Positions 40,528 through 50,236 are shown, counted from the first letter of the stretch. The stretch is 64,000 nt of DNA from Symbiodinium natans (GCA_905221605.1 CAJNDS010002531.1:1-64000), one strand, 5' to 3'. Made by a program: numbers and translations. The notes: generated from the letters alone by a model not told the origin.

Positions 40528-41776
40528 ATGGCTGAATGTGACAAAGCACCTCCAGCCGAACCGGCTTGCTTAAACCGATGCATCCGTGCCTGCGATGTCA
40601 AAAAAAGCCAGTGGGTCCATTCGTGCTCAGTGCTTGAAGCAGTAGACCCTAAACCCTAAACCCTAAACCCTAAACCCTAAACCCTAAACCCTAAACCCTA
40701 AACCCCACCAGCAGCAAAGGTCATCCTCTGGGGGAGGCTCGAGAGCTCCGCAGTCCTCCGGAAGCCCTCTGAAGGCTACTGACACCAAGGCCGGAGACCT
40801 CCCAAAATGGGGTTTAGGGTTTAGGGTTTAGGGTTTAGGGTTTAGGGTTTCGGGTTTAGGGTTTAGGGTTTAGGGGAAAGGGTTTTAAGGGTTTGGGGTT
40901 TAGGGTTTAGGGTTGAGGACCTTGCAGATGAAGAGCGGGTCTAACTTAGGCCCTCTTTGCTCGTAGTTTGTGACGCCGACCGACTCCTTGCTGCCTTCTG
41001 TGGCAGGGTTTAGGATTTAGGGTTTAGGGTTTAGGGTTCCCGAGGGAGGGGGCTCCATGGGGGGTAGGTACCTAGGGAACCTTAGGGAGGCTTAGGGAGC
41101 CTTAAGGAGTATTCGGCATACTTGGGAATACTTTGTAATTTCTTGGGACTACCACTCCTAAGAAACAGCTAACTTCAAAAAAACTGCTAGGGTTCCAAGC
41201 TCAGGAAAATTTTTCTGAATCCCCGAACACCGAAAGCACTGAAGGACGGAGCGGCCTGCCGACGTGAACCATGTACAGACGTCGACGTTGCTCACTTTGT
41301 CACTCCAGGGCCCTGAGGCCCTGGCAGATTCACACCTACAAGAGCCCAATATCCGACCCCTCAATGAAAGAACACCGGGAAGTGTCAAAGGTTTAGGGTT
41401 TAGGGTATGAACTGCTTTCCTCACATGCAGCGTAAATTGGGCTCATTGGGTATTGCTCTGATGGCCATCCGTCAAAAGACAGCAATATTGGCGGTCTGGC
41501 GCCGGACCTTAAGCCGTAAATGCAGAACCCTAATCATGGTTTAGGACCCTTCACAGCCAGTAGACCTTGAAAAACCAAACCTCCAAGGCGGGGCCCCCTT
41601 GCAATACCTAAACCCTAAACCCTAAACTCTAACGGGGAAACCCTAAACCCTAAACCCTAAACCCTAAACCCTAAACCATAAACAGGGGGCGGGGGGGGGG
41701 CCTTGTACAAAGCTCCCTGGAAGCCAAATCCTGAGCCCCTCATCCCCCGATGCGAGCCGCGGACCGCCTTCGGCAG
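40528..41776 (+). CDS. Multi-exon gene model starting MAECDK, telomere arrays as introns
   Basis: Exon 1 (40528-40641) starts AAAATGGCT and gives 38 codons, MAECDKAPPAEPACLNRC then IRACDVKKSQWVHSCSVLEA, with donor |GTAGACCC. Exon 2 (40715-40811) reads QRSSSGGGSRAPQSSG then SPLKATDTKAGDLPKW with donor |GTTTAGGG. Exons at 40928-40938 (micro), 40967-41007 (FVTPTDSLLPSVA), 41279-41390 (RRRCSLCHSRALRPWQ, IHTYKSPISDPSMKEHREVS), 41431-41515 (RKLGSLGIALMAIRQKTA, ILAVWRRTLS, donor GTAAAT) and 41713-41776 (GC donor) agree in phase at all six junctions. Intron 1 is 73 nt, (CCCTAAA)n between GTAGA and CCACCAGCAG. Cys pairs (CLNRC, CSLCH) may bind metal. The first, second, fifth and sixth exons are firm, while the micro-exon and the last are weak. 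Function unknown. Confidence 0.65.
40642..40714 (+). repeat. 73-nt candidate intron of CCCTAAA units
   Basis: GTAGA is followed by about seven perfect CCCTAAA units and CCCCACCAGCAG. The array covers nearly the whole intron between two phase-0 exons. Confidence 0.6.
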
Positions 41777-42170
41777 GCCTTAGGGTTTAGGGTTTAGGGT
41801 TTAGGGTTTAGGGTTTGGGGTTTGGGGTTTGGGGTTTGGGGTTTGGGGTTTGGGGTTTGGGGTTTGGGGTTTGGGGTTTGGGGCTTGGGGCTTGGGGTTT
41901 GAGGTTTGGGGTTTGGGGCTTCTGAAGCCCTAAGCCCCAAACCTCAAACCTCATAAAGCCTACAAGGAGGGCCCCCCCCCCAAGTTTGTAATAAGGATCC
42001 TAAGTCAGGTTCTACATCCCTTAGCCATAGTTCTAGTCTAGCAAGGGGCCCCTCCTTGTAAGCCCCAAAGCCCCCCTAACCCCTAACCCCTAACCCCTAA
42101 CCCCTAACCCCTAACCCCTAACCCCTAACCCCTAACCCCTAAACCCTAAACCCTAAACCCTAAACCCTAA
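41764..42170. repeat. TTTAGGG to TTTGGGG array, family 9 element, then CCCCTAA array
   Basis: Five TTTAGGG units change to about 15 TTTGGGG units (41812-41933). At 41951-42059 lies family 9, TACAAGGAGGGCCCCC...GGGGCCCCTCCTTGTA, complete with inverted ends. At 42068-42140 about ten CCCCTAA units pass into CCCTAAA. Confidence 0.85.
41951..42059. mobile_element. Family 9 inverted-repeat element
   Basis: CTACAAGGAGGGCCCCCC at the left and GGGGCCCCTCCTTGTA at the right are inverted repeats. Interior AGGATCC and TCTAG-type motifs recur in the copies at 12341-12441 and 60125-60272. Confidence 0.75.
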
Positions 42171-42187
42171 AAGCCCAAACTTTACAG

Positions 42188-42893
42188 AGATGCTCTCCCA
42201 CTGTCCAGAGTGCCGAGAACCGGTTTAGCCTTAGGGTTTTGGGAGTTCAGCCCTTTGAGCCCGAAACCCTGCACGGGTGGATTCTGTGCTCGAGTTCGAA
42301 CCTAAAGAGAGCGTAGGGTTTAGGGTTTAGGGTTTAGGGTTTAGGGTTTAGGGTTTAGGGTTTAGGGTTTAGGGTTTAGGGTTTAGGGTTTAGGGTTTAG
42401 GGTTTAGGGTTTAGGGAGTCCATGAGGCTTGAAGGCTGGAGACTCTCAAAAGGGGTTCAAGGCTTGGTGCAGCACCTTCGGGTAGTCTACACCCGAAGCC
42501 CTCACGCTTAGTCCTAAACCCTCAACCCTAAACCCTAAGCCCTAAGCCCTAAACCCTAAACCCTAAACCTCTCGGAGGTTTCTGGGCTCCAGGTTCCTGG
42601 AGTTGGGTGTAGATCCCAAGGCCTCTCACTGCCGATGACGCCGCAGGACTTCGGAGACATCGGCGGGCTCATATAGGGCGTTTAGGGTATAGGGTTCAGT
42701 GTTTAGGGTTTAGGGTTTAGGGTTCAGTGTTTAGGGTTTAGGGTTCAGGGTTTAGGGTTCAGGGTTTAGAGGGGCCTGTAGGGTTCAGGGTTTAGGGCTT
42801 TTTGAGCTGAAGATCTCCTGAACATGTTGGAGCGCATCCAAAAGCACCGAAACGCTTGGCCTTCAGTCAGTTGGTTGGAAGGGGGGGGGGGGG
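42188..42893 (+). CDS. Four-exon gene model with CxxC motif
   Basis: Exons are 42188-42222 (MLSHCPECREP, donor GTTTAGCC), 42251-42312 (PFEPETLHGWILCSSSNLKR, donor GTAGGG), 42621-42679 (PLTADDAAGLRRHRRAHIG, donor GTTTAGGG) and 42813 to about 42893 (LLNMLERIQKHRNAWP then SVSWLE, donor in a G run). Phases match at all three junctions (0, 2, 1). CPEC may be half of a zinc site. The first intron is only 28 nt (drifted repeat ending GGAGTTCAG). The other introns hold a large G-strand array (42313-42415) and mixed arrays. It could continue the 40.5 kb gene. Confidence 0.55.
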
Positions 42894-42968
42894 GTGTAGG
42901 CTTCGAAATTCGGGTAGGGGGTTGTACGGGATTAGGGCGACGAAAGCTCTTCAGATGTGCTGTTTCAG

Positions 42969-42999
42969 CATGCTGGTGGCATGACACTGCCACAGCCAG
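42969..42999 (+). CDS. Weak short exon
   Basis: TGTTTCAG| HAGGMTLPQP |GTGTAGG. Another frame from an earlier AG is also possible. Confidence 0.4.
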
Positions 43000-43174
43000 G
43001 TGTAGGCAGTGTGCATAAGCGCTAAAAACACCAAAGCCTCATTCGCCCTAACACCTAAGCCCTAGAAAGCCATCATCCCTGGCCCCTAAACCCTAAAGAG
43101 CGGTATCCCTAAACCTTAAACACTAAACCCTAAACCCTAAACCCTAAACCCTAAACCCTAAACAAGTGCTGCAG

Positions 43175-43208
43175 AAGAACGGACCCAACCCTGGAGACGC
43201 AAGGAGAA
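43175..43208 (+). CDS. Candidate short exon
   Basis: GTGCTGCAG| after CCCTAAA units, KNGPNPGDARR, donor |GTGATT. In phase with exon 43725. Confidence 0.5.
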
Positions 43209-43261
43209 GTGATTCCTGTAATATGGCTCTTTGGGTTCGATGCTCAATAGGGTTGGGTTGG

Positions 43262-43543
43262 TTTAGGGTTTAGGGTTTAGGGTTTAGGGTTTAGGGTTTA
43301 GGGTTTAGGGTTTAGGGTTTAGGGTTTAGGGTTTAGGGTTTAGGGTTTAGGGTTTAGGGTTTAGGGTTTAGGGTTTAGGGTTTTAGGTTTAGGGTTTTGG
43401 GTTTAGGGTTTAGGGTTTAGGGTTTAGGGTTTAGGGTTTAGGGTTTAGGGTTTAGGGTTTAGGGTTTAGGGTTTAGGGTTTAGGGTTTAGGGTTTAGGGT
43501 TTAGGGTTTATCGTTTAGGGTTGCAGGGTTTAGGGTTTAGGGT
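43262..43543. repeat. Longest G-strand array of the window
   Basis: About 40 TTTAGGG units with few changes (one TTTTAGG, one TTTTGGG, one TTATCG). It lies in the candidate intron between 43208 and 43725. A family 3 element (43604-43690) follows. Confidence 0.9.
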
Positions 43544-43603
43544 TTAGATACAATCGTCGGGTTAGGATTTCTTCAGGGCTTAGAAAGGGTGCTCTCACCT
43601 GAT

Positions 43604-43690
43604 GGGGGTTTACGATCTTGGGGGTACCTTTTGTGGTCCTCGTTATAAGGGGTTCTTACTATTTGGGGTCTGCATCAGGGGTCCCCAATA
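43604..43690. mobile_element. Family 3 inverted-repeat element
   Basis: GGGGGTTTACGATCTTGGGG, GGTACCTTTTGTGGTCC and GGGGTCTGCATCAGGGGTCC match the other copies. The right end is truncated by CCCTAAA units. Confidence 0.6.
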
Positions 43691-43724
43691 ACCCTAAACC
43701 CTAAACCCCCTTATGGCTTTGCAG

Positions 43725-43826
43725 CCTTTTTAAGCGGTGTGCAGATGTCGGATTCTCCCGTGGCTAGAGCACCTTCGCTGCCAGAGGAGGCTCTCCGCCT
43801 GCTGCGTACGTCCACGCCCCATCTGC
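43725..43826 (+). CDS. Candidate exon, 102 nt
   Basis: ATGGCTTTGCAG| FLSGVQMSDSPVARAPSLP then EEALRLLRTSTPHL, donor |GTTTAGGG into a pure G-strand array. Confidence 0.7.
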
Positions 43827-43990
43827 GTTTAGGGTTAGGGTTTAGGGTTTAGGGTTTAGGGTTTAGGGTTTAGGGTTTAGGGTTTAGGGTTTAGGGTTTA
43901 GGGTTTAGGGTTTAGGGTTTAGGGTCTAGGGTCTAGGGTTTAGGGTTTAGGGTTAGGGTTTAGGGTTTAGGGGAACAACCTCGGTCACAG

Positions 43991-44023
43991 GCAAGCTACC
44001 ACAGGAGCCATGGGGCACAAAGG
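43991..44023 (+). CDS. Candidate exon, duplicated at 50323
   Basis: CTCGGTCACAG| ASYHRSHGAQR |GTTTAGGG. The 33 bases 43977-44009, covering the intron end and exon start, are identical to 50309-50341. Confidence 0.55.
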
Positions 44024-44160
44024 GTTTAGGGGTTAGGGTTTAGGGTTTAGGATTCAGAGGGTTGATATCCCCAAGGGTCCCCCCAATCCGAAACCCTAAA
44101 CCCAAAACCCAAACCCAAAGCCCTAAACCCTAAACCCAAACCCTAAACCCTAACCCGAAG

Positions 44161-44217
44161 CTCTATGCCTGGACATCCCCTAGATATGCCCGAGTCTTCG
44201 TTGCTCGCGACGGCGGG
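44161..44217 (+). CDS. Candidate exon
   Basis: ACCCGAAG| after CCCTAAA units. LYAWTSPRYARVFVARDGG |GTGATG, 19 codons in phase 0. Agrees with exon 43991 before it and 44480 after it. Confidence 0.65.
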
Positions 44218-44479
44218 GTGATGGAGTCGGCAGCAAAGCTCATAAACACCACAAGCCTTAACCCTTCAGCCCCAGAGCCCTAAACCACAGTGAGCGCTTG
44301 CACCCTAAACCCTTAAATCCTAAACCCTAAACCCTAAGCCCTGAGCCCTAAGCCCTAAGCCCAAGCCCTAAGCCCTAAACCCTAAGCCCTAAACCCTAAA
44401 CCCTAAACCCTAAACCCTAAACCCTAAACCCTAAACCCTAAACCCTAAACCCTAAACCCTGCGCACGCCAAGGCGTGAG

Positions 44480-44545
44480 GAGCTCGGTGCCCTGGCAGAC
44501 GACGGCCTCTGCCTCTACGTGGGCGCTTGGGAGTCGCTCCCCTGA
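44480..44545 (+). CDS. Candidate exon
   Basis: AAGGCGTGAG| after a long C-strand array, ELGALADDGLCLY then VGAWESLP and TGA. It may end at donor |GTGGGC (44519) or be terminal. A G-strand array follows. Confidence 0.55.
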   Translation, partial: ELGALADDGLCLYVGAWESLP

Positions 44546-44855
44546 GGGTTTAGGGCTTAGGGTTTAGGGCTTTGGGCTTTGGGTTTTGGGTTTTGGCGTT
44601 GTGTTGGGCTTACAGGTGTTTGCAAAATTGACAGGGTTGATAAGTTCGGGGATTAGGGTTTACAGGCTTGATAGTTTACAGGGTTTTATAGGGTTTTTTT
44701 CCAGGGGTTTGCAGGAGTTTGTAGGATTTGCAGGGTGTTTTAGGGTCCGGCATGGTTCTGGGTTGGGTTGTCGGGTTTCATGTCGACCTCCTAGGAAGGG
44801 ACCTCCTGACACGAGACCCTTCGTTGCTTGGGGGGCCCCTGGCCCTCAGCCTGAA

Positions 44856-44959
44856 CTTGGGATGGTCCTCCTTATACGAACAGTCCTTACTAGGGATTCT
44901 AGTAGCCCGATGCTCATCCTTCTTCAGGGCTGTTCTTATAAAGGGGGGAACATCCCAAG
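44856..44959. mobile_element. Family 1 inverted-repeat element abutting an exon
   Basis: CTTGGGATGGTCCTCCTTAT at the left and ATAAAGGGGGGAACATC then CCAAG at the right pair. The right end CATCCCAAG| serves as the acceptor of exon 44960-45066. Sequence left of it (44770-44855) is also open (LLGRDLLTRDPSLLGGPLAL). Confidence 0.7.
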
Positions 44960-45066
44960 CCCAAACACCAAACCTTGTGCAATTTGAATCCGACAGCCTA
45001 AGCCCAAAACTGAGGGAGTTGGTTGAGAGGTTCCGGGCCTCGGAAGTCATTCAGGGGGGGCGGTTT
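44960..45066 (+). CDS. Candidate exon, helical
   Basis: CATCCCAAG| QTPNLVQFESDSLSP, KLRELVERFRASEVIQGGRF |GTAAGG. Consensus donor and a clear amphipathic helix. The frame upstream through the element is also open. Confidence 0.7.
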
Positions 45067-45159
45067 GTAAGGGTGAGGTCCGCATCATAGGGATTTGGGT
45101 GCTGCGGGCTGCTCTGGGCTTGAGGTTGCAGGGGTAGGGTTTAGGGTTGAGGGCGTGGC

Positions 45160-45235
45160 TTAGAAGTAGGAGAGGGAGGGAGGGAGGGGGAGAGGGAGAG
45201 GGAGGGAGGGAGAGGGAGAGAGAGAGAGAGAGAGA
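45160..45235. repeat. (GGGA)n / (GA)n microsatellite
   Basis: AGGGAGGG units pass into about ten GA units. A similar GA tract is at 50471-50499. Confidence 0.9.
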
Positions 45236-45327
45236 AACAACGGCTTATGGCAGGTTTGGCGCGGGGGCGAATCTGAGGGTTCTTGGCTTGGGCCTTCTGA
45301 TACTTCGGAGGGTTGAGGGTTGCAAAG

Positions 45328-45363
45328 GGCTTGCCAGGAGGAACACAAGCTTCTTATTGGAGG
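45328..45363 (+). CDS. Candidate short exon
   Basis: TTGCAAAG| GLPGGTQASYWR |GTTTAGGG, 12 codons. Confidence 0.5.
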
Positions 45364-45438
45364 GTTTAGGGTTTCGGGTTTAGGGTTCAGGGTTTGGGGT
45401 CTGGGACTTGGGGTTTAGGCTACGGGGTTGCCCCAAAG

Positions 45439-46015
45439 GTACGATGCAGACGACTGGGCAGCCGGTGGCGCCAAGCTGTCGCACCCTGTCGGTTGCGAAG
45501 CCCTGGGCTCGGGGTTTGGAGGCGTTTAGGGTTTAGGGTTTAGGGTTAGGGTTGAGGGTATAAGTATCCGAACGTCTGTAAGCACTGTAGGAGCTACATC
45601 CCTGTGACCCAACAAACCTCAGCTGCTCCGTGGAGCATGGCTAGACGGGTGGCAAAAACAAAAACCCAAACCCTAACCCCTAAACCCCAAACCCCAAACC
45701 CCAAACCCTAAACCCTAAACCCTAAACCCCAGCAACATCCTAAACCAGGCAAGGCTTGAGCCAGGAGTTGCGCCCTGGCGCGCCTCGGCACAGGGCGCCC
45801 CTATAGGTTTCGGGCTTCAGGGCATTTGAGGATGCTATATGCCCTAAACCCTATCTGGTGCCCTTCCTTGTAGCTCGGTTTAGGGTTTAGGGTTTAGGGT
45901 TCAGGGTTCAGGGTTCAGGGTTTAGGGCTTGCGGTAATCCTCGGGCTCCTTAGGCCAGGGCCGGCGGAGTCACTTGAGGTGCCATTCGCGCACTGCATGG
46001 TCAAAGAAGAGCTGG
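45439..46015 (+). CDS. Four-exon gene model with CxxC-type motif
   Basis: Exons are 45439-45523 (YDADDWAAGGAKLSHP, VGCEALGSGFGG, donor GTTTAGGG), 45565-45648 (YPNVCKHCRSYIPVTQ, QTSAAPWSMARR, donor GTGGCA), 45749-45806 (ARLEPGVAPWRASAQG then API, donor GTTTCGGG) and 45959-46015 (PAESLEVPFAHCMVKEEL, donor GTGAGA). All three junctions agree in phase (0, 0, 1), and alternatives for exon 2 hit stops. CKHC suggests a small metal-binding knuckle. Introns contain TTTAGGG units, a CCCCAAA/CCCTAAA block (45672-45728) and a G-strand block (45880-45928). Function unknown. Confidence 0.6.
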
Positions 46016-46864
46016 GTGAGAACCACGATCCTCGGAAAATCATGGCTAACCCTCAACCCTAAACCCTAAACCCTAAACCCTGAACCCTGAACCCTGAACC
46101 CTGAACCCTAAACAGAGTGTGGTTCTAGTTGGGATGGTTTTGGGTTTTGAGCTCACAAAGGAGCGAGAATTCGCATCGGCACCCATTTCTGACATGAGAA
46201 GGCCTAGTTGCAGAGGCTCCTGATTGATATGTAGCATGTCGAACACAAGCTTACTGACTGCACAGTATAGACCCTGCACAACTTAGCCGAACAGGCAACT
46301 GAGCATAGCTGCGCTGGATCTTGCGGCCATTATACACCACACGTTCAACACGAACCATGAAGCAATACTTGCTTGACTTGGTTGTGTAAAGGTTTCTGCC
46401 AGCATGAGAATGCCCAGTCCGGCCCCCCCGCCCCCGGTTAAGATTTTGGAGCACAAACGCTTTGGATTATGTGTTGTCTGTTTGGCTTGTATGAACCTAA
46501 GAAACATGTAAGCCAGAATGTTCGTATTTTTCAGCAAGTTCAGATTACAAGGACCCAGAGAGGCCCTTATTCTCTTTTTTAGGGTTCCGATTCCCTTCTG
46601 AGCCCCTTCAAAGCAAAGAAAGTGCATTTTTCTAATTCCTGGGTTACTCTCTCGACCCTAAACCCTAACCATAATCCCTAAACTACCTAAACTCCCTAAA
46701 CTCCCTAAACTCCCTAAACTCCCTAAACTCCCTAAACTCCCTAAACTCTAAACCCCAAACCCCAAACCCTAAACCCTAAACTCCCTACACCCTAAACCTA
46801 AAACCCTAGACCCTAAACCCCTAAACCCTAGACCCCATTGCACTCCTTGTGTGTTGATCCCAAG
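46016..46864. other. Intron-like stretch with minus-strand coding-like remnant
   Basis: C-strand units at 46049-46110. Between 46100 and 46450 a minus-strand frame reads SSKYCFMVRVERVVYNG then, shifted, KLVFDMLHINQEPLQLG. It looks like part of a captured, frame-broken gene. From 46670 to 46830 there are drifted CCCTAAACT 9-mers and CCCTAAA. Confidence 0.35.
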
Positions 46865-46917
46865 GAGCTTCCCCGCAGCCTCCGCTGGCTCTACATCGGC
46901 GAGGTGCCCCTTGCGAG
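46865..46917 (+). CDS. Candidate exon, leucine-rich-repeat-like
   Basis: TTGATCCCAAG| ELPRSLRWLYIGEVPLA |GTTTACGG. The spacing of Leu and Trp-Leu-Tyr recalls a leucine-rich repeat, but one unit is too little to be sure. Confidence 0.6.
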
Positions 46918-46984
46918 GTTTACGGCCTAGGGTTTAGGGTTTAGGGTTTAGGGTTTAGGGTTTCGGGCTTAGGGTTTAGGGTTT

Positions 46985-47290
46985 AGGGTTTAGGGTTTAG
47001 GCAAAGTGGTGTATCATAGTAGAATAGTTCTACAGATATCATAAAACAGAATGTAGTAGAATAGTGTTGAACATGTAATAGTTGAATAGTAGAATGGTAT
47101 TGAAGATTTACAAGAATCGCATAGTAGAATTTCAGTAACAATGTAATAGTAGACATAGTATCAAAGACATAGGGTAGCAGAATAGTATTAGGACAATAGC
47201 TTAAGCGTACAATGGTATAATCGTGTAATGGTATTTTGGTATAGCCGTAGAAAATTATATGAGAGCAGAATATTATCATATCCTTCCTCT
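46985..47290. repeat. AT-rich degenerate repeat (AGTAGAATAGT-like)
   Basis: Units such as AGTAGAATAGTT, AGTAGAATAGTG, ATAGTAGAATGGTATTG and GTAATGGTATTTTGGTA recur with drift over 300 bp. It is unlike the telomere-type arrays around it and has no coding frame. Confidence 0.65.
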
Positions 47291-47299
47291 TCCTATCTT

Positions 47300-47412
47300 T
47301 GTGGTACTTTACCGTAACTTTAGATCCTTACCCTTTTTGGGTTTATTGGGTTTCTTAATAAGGCAGCTAAACGTTTAGTTTTTTACTACCCTCCTAAGTG
47401 CAGCCAAGCTAT
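47300..47412. mobile_element. Family 4 short element
   Basis: GTGGTACTTTACCGTAAC, CCTTTTTGGGTTTATTGGG, TTTCTTAATAAGGCAGC and AAGTGCAGCCAAGC match 21377-21545 and 61150-61240. Confidence 0.6.
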
Positions 47413-47459
47413 ATGGGGTGTACTCCTGAGCACCACTCCACCTTAGAAGGCCCCGACAG

Positions 47460-47511
47460 ATCCTGCCAGTTCCAGCCCTCAAGGCCCTGGGTTATCTGGG
47501 GAACGCTTGGA
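47460..47511 (+). CDS. Candidate exon
   Basis: GCCCCGACAG| ILPVPALKALGYLGNAW |GTTAGGG into a G-strand array. Confidence 0.65.
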
Positions 47512-48083
47512 GTTAGGGTTTAGGGTTTAGGGTTTAGGGTTTAGGGTTTAGGGGTTAGATCGGGATCTCTGCTACGGCTGTGCTCCTTGTCGGTCAAGAT
47601 ACTCTTGGCCACGAAAGAGGGCCTGTCCATCCCCCCCCCCCCCCCCCCGCGCCCCACCATAACCAAGCTGCAAGCTGTCGAAGAGGTGAAATCTTGGGGA
47701 CCAAATGAGGCCCAACATTGGGGTCAAAACCCCATACAATTATCGCCCTTCTAGGGAAGATGACCCATAAACCTTCACCCCTAAACCCTCGGAGGGTTCA
47801 TTGTGTCCACGAGCAACAGCTATGGCAGGAATGACCTACCTAGGACCCACATTAGGCCCTTATTTCCTTTCTTGAAAGGATGTACTGCCGCTTGTAAAGC
47901 ACTTGAAACCAAAAAGGGGCCCTTTGTGTTTTCCTAGCCCTAAACCCTAAACCCTAAACACTTTTCGTTATTCCTGGGTAACCCTTTTGGCCTCAACCCT
48001 GAACCATAAACCCCAAAGCCTGAACCCTGAACCCTAGACCCAAATTAAACCTCAACCAGAAACTCTGCCTGTTCCCTCGACAG
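47512..48083. other. Intron-like, no firm exon
   Basis: G-strand array, an open frame IGISATAVLLVGQDTL at 47558-47640 without a clear donor, a C run at 47632-47648, and drifted C-strand units at 47935-48030. Confidence 0.4.
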
Positions 48084-48150
48084 AGTGCTCAGGCGGGCAG
48101 CGGCACTTCTCCACATGCAGACCCGCCGCTGGGCAAATTGAGACATGGGA
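48084..48150 (+). CDS. Candidate exon followed by a family 3 element
   Basis: CCCTCGACAG| acceptor. Two frames are open: SAQAGSGTSPHADPPLGK, or CSGGQRHFSTCRPAAGQ then IETW, which fits the phase of exon 47460. The donor |GTTGACG is the left end of the family 3 element. Confidence 0.55.
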
Positions 48151-48253
48151 GTTGACGAAAATAGGGGGATCTCCAATATATAGACCCCTAAACAGTAGGA
48201 TTCCCTTATAATAAGGACCCCAAGAAGGTACCCCGAATTTCGTAAACCCCCAT
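48148..48253. mobile_element. Family 3 inverted-repeat element, complete copy
   Basis: GGGAGTTGACGAAAATAGGG at the left pairs with CCCGAATTTCGTAAACCCCC at the right. The centre has GGACCCC and TCCCTTATAATAAGGA. Confidence 0.7.
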
Positions 48254-48871
48254 ATAGGGTACACAAGGGGCCCCCTTAACAGTCGGATTCCCTTATTAGG
48301 AGGACCCTACTAAGACACCCCTAACCCTAAACCCTAAGCCTTAAACCCTAAACCCTAAACTCAGCTTTTGCTTCAGGCAGGGTTTAGGGTTTAGGGTTTG
48401 GGGTTTGGGGTTTGGGGTTTAGGGTTTGGGGTTTAGGGTTTAGGGTTTGGGGTTAGGGTTGAACATCGTAGGTTTCGTTCCTTATTCATGCTGGGGTCTG
48501 GGCCCAGCTAGTGTTGGATTCTCCGAGCCAGATGTGAGCATAGCCCAGGCACTTCGGCCCACTGCGACGCGCGTACAAGCCTCAACCCTGATTTCTAAAC
48601 CCTGAAACCCTGAAACCCTAAACCCTAAACTCTAAGCCCAAAACCCCTACAAAGCCCTGCACCCTGAGTGGCACATGCCCTCCGATCTCGAGTCGACTTA
48701 GACTTTTCACAGGGGGAGATCCTTTGAGGTTTAAGGGTTTAGGGTTTGGGGTTTTGGGTTTAGGGTTTAGGGTTTGGGGTTTAGGGTTTAGGGTTTAGGG
48801 TTTAGGGTTTGGGGTCAGTTTCGGGCTTATGAGTGTTCGGTCCTTGTGTCCTCCTGGCGGAGTCGTTGCAG

Positions 48872-48906
48872 GCCAGCTGCACACAAGGGCTTAGGGAGTG
48901 TAGTTG
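48872..48906 (+). CDS. Candidate short exon
   Basis: GAGTCGTTGCAG| ASCTQGLRECS |GTTTAGGG into a pure G-strand array of about 14 units (48908-49004). Confidence 0.55.
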
Positions 48907-49039
48907 GTTTAGGGTTTAGGGTTTAGGGTTTAGGGTTTAGGGTTTAGGGTTTAGGGTTTAGGGTTTAGGGTTTAGGGTTTAGGGTTTAGGGTTTAGGGTT
49001 GAGGTTATTGCAGTTGGATGAAAAAAGGGGTGCTTGCAG

Positions 49040-49069
49040 GAAGCTCGGGGCTGCCATTGCAAGCACTTC
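49040..49069 (+). CDS. Candidate short exon
   Basis: GTGCTTGCAG| EARGCHCKHF |GTCCAAG. A pure G-strand array follows at 49107-49221. Confidence 0.45.
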
Positions 49070-49544
49070 GTCCAAGTAGCAGGTCCCAACACCTCAAGTT
49101 AGCCTAGGGTTTAGGGTTTAGGGTTTAGGGTTTAGGGTTTAGGGTTTAGGGTTTAGGGTTTAGGGTTTAGGGTTTAGGGTTTAGGGTTTAGGGTTTAGGG
49201 TTTAGGGTTTAGGGTTTAGGGTTCAGGGTTCAGGGTTTCGGGTTTAGGGTTTAGGGTTTCGGGGCTCGAGGCGGGCCAAGTCTCTTGGAAACACGGGTTT
49301 AGGTGCAAATGATATGTTGTATTCTCGGCATGGTTGATACTCATTGAAATATTGCTGGTAATGGCAGTAATTATCAGCAATAAGAGTAGCACTCTCCCTT
49401 CCCTCCCCCTCCAATTCGGCCATGGTTTTGGTGGGGCGTTTAGGGTTTAGGGTTTGGTTTTGGGGTTAGGGTTTGGGGTTTGGGGTTTAGGGTTTAGGGT
49501 TTAGGGTTGTTCGGGTTTTTGGGGTAGTGCGAGGTTGGCGAGTC

Positions 49545-49583
49545 ATGGCTGGATGTGGCTGGCAGCCGGAAGGACTGCGCGAT
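49545..49583 (+). CDS. Candidate short exon
   Basis: MAGCGWQPEGLRD then |GTGTCTTG. TGGCAG| within it is an alternative acceptor. C-strand units follow. Confidence 0.4.
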
Positions 49584-49794
49584 GTGTCTTGCATGCCCTA
49601 AACCCTAAACCCTAAACTCGAAACCCCCTTCAGGAACGAAAAAACTTGGGCCGAAGGCTTGAGGCTCTTAGGGGCGTCACTCTAAACCCTCAGCCCTAAA
49701 CCCTAAACCCTAAACCCTAAACCCTAAACCCTAAACCCTAAACCCTAGGGTTCAGGGTTCTGTGGGGCCCGAGGCACCCAAAGTCCTCAAGCAG

Positions 49795-49872
49795 CCCTGA
49801 ATGAGGCCTGTGCCGACAGACTAAAGCAACATGCAGGGCCAATGCCCCTGCAATTCAGGCCAGAACACACCA
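49795..49872 (+). CDS. Candidate exon
   Basis: CTCAAGCAG| LNEACADRLKQHAGPM then PLQFRPEHT, 25 codons, donor |GTTGCC, followed by CCCTAAA units. Confidence 0.6.
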
Positions 49873-50048
49873 GTTGCCTAAACCCTGAACCCTGAACCTA
49901 AACCCTAAACCCTAAACCCTAAACCCCAAACCCCAAACCCTAAACCCTAAACCCTAAACCCTAAACCCCAAGCCCTAAACCCTACACCCTAAACCCTAAA
50001 CCCTAAACCCTAAGCTCAGGCCTCCGAAGTCTCAGCTCTCATTTGCAG

Positions 50049-50102
50049 CCATGACCTTCAGAAGCCCCAACTCAAAACCTTTCATTGAGGCCAGTGTTGA
50101 GG
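50049..50102 (+). CDS. Candidate exon
   Basis: GCTCTCATTTGCAG| after a C-strand array and pyrimidine tract, MTFRSPNSKPFIEASVE, donor |GTTTAG into a G-strand array. A model example of the C-array, exon, G-array layout. Confidence 0.7.
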
Positions 50103-50236
50103 GTTTAGTATAGGGTTTAGGGTTTAGGGTTTAGGGTTTAGGGTTTAGGGTTGAGGGTTCAGGGTTTAGGGTTTAGGCTTCAGGGTTTAGGCTTTAGGGT
50201 TTAGGCATAAGGCGCTTCTTTTGGCAACATCCCCAG

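Noticed and set aside
46073-46627. Minus-strand gene at 46.1-46.6 kb
   Set aside because: The frames are coding-like but broken, without splice sites or a recognisable domain. Kept only as a possible captured fragment.
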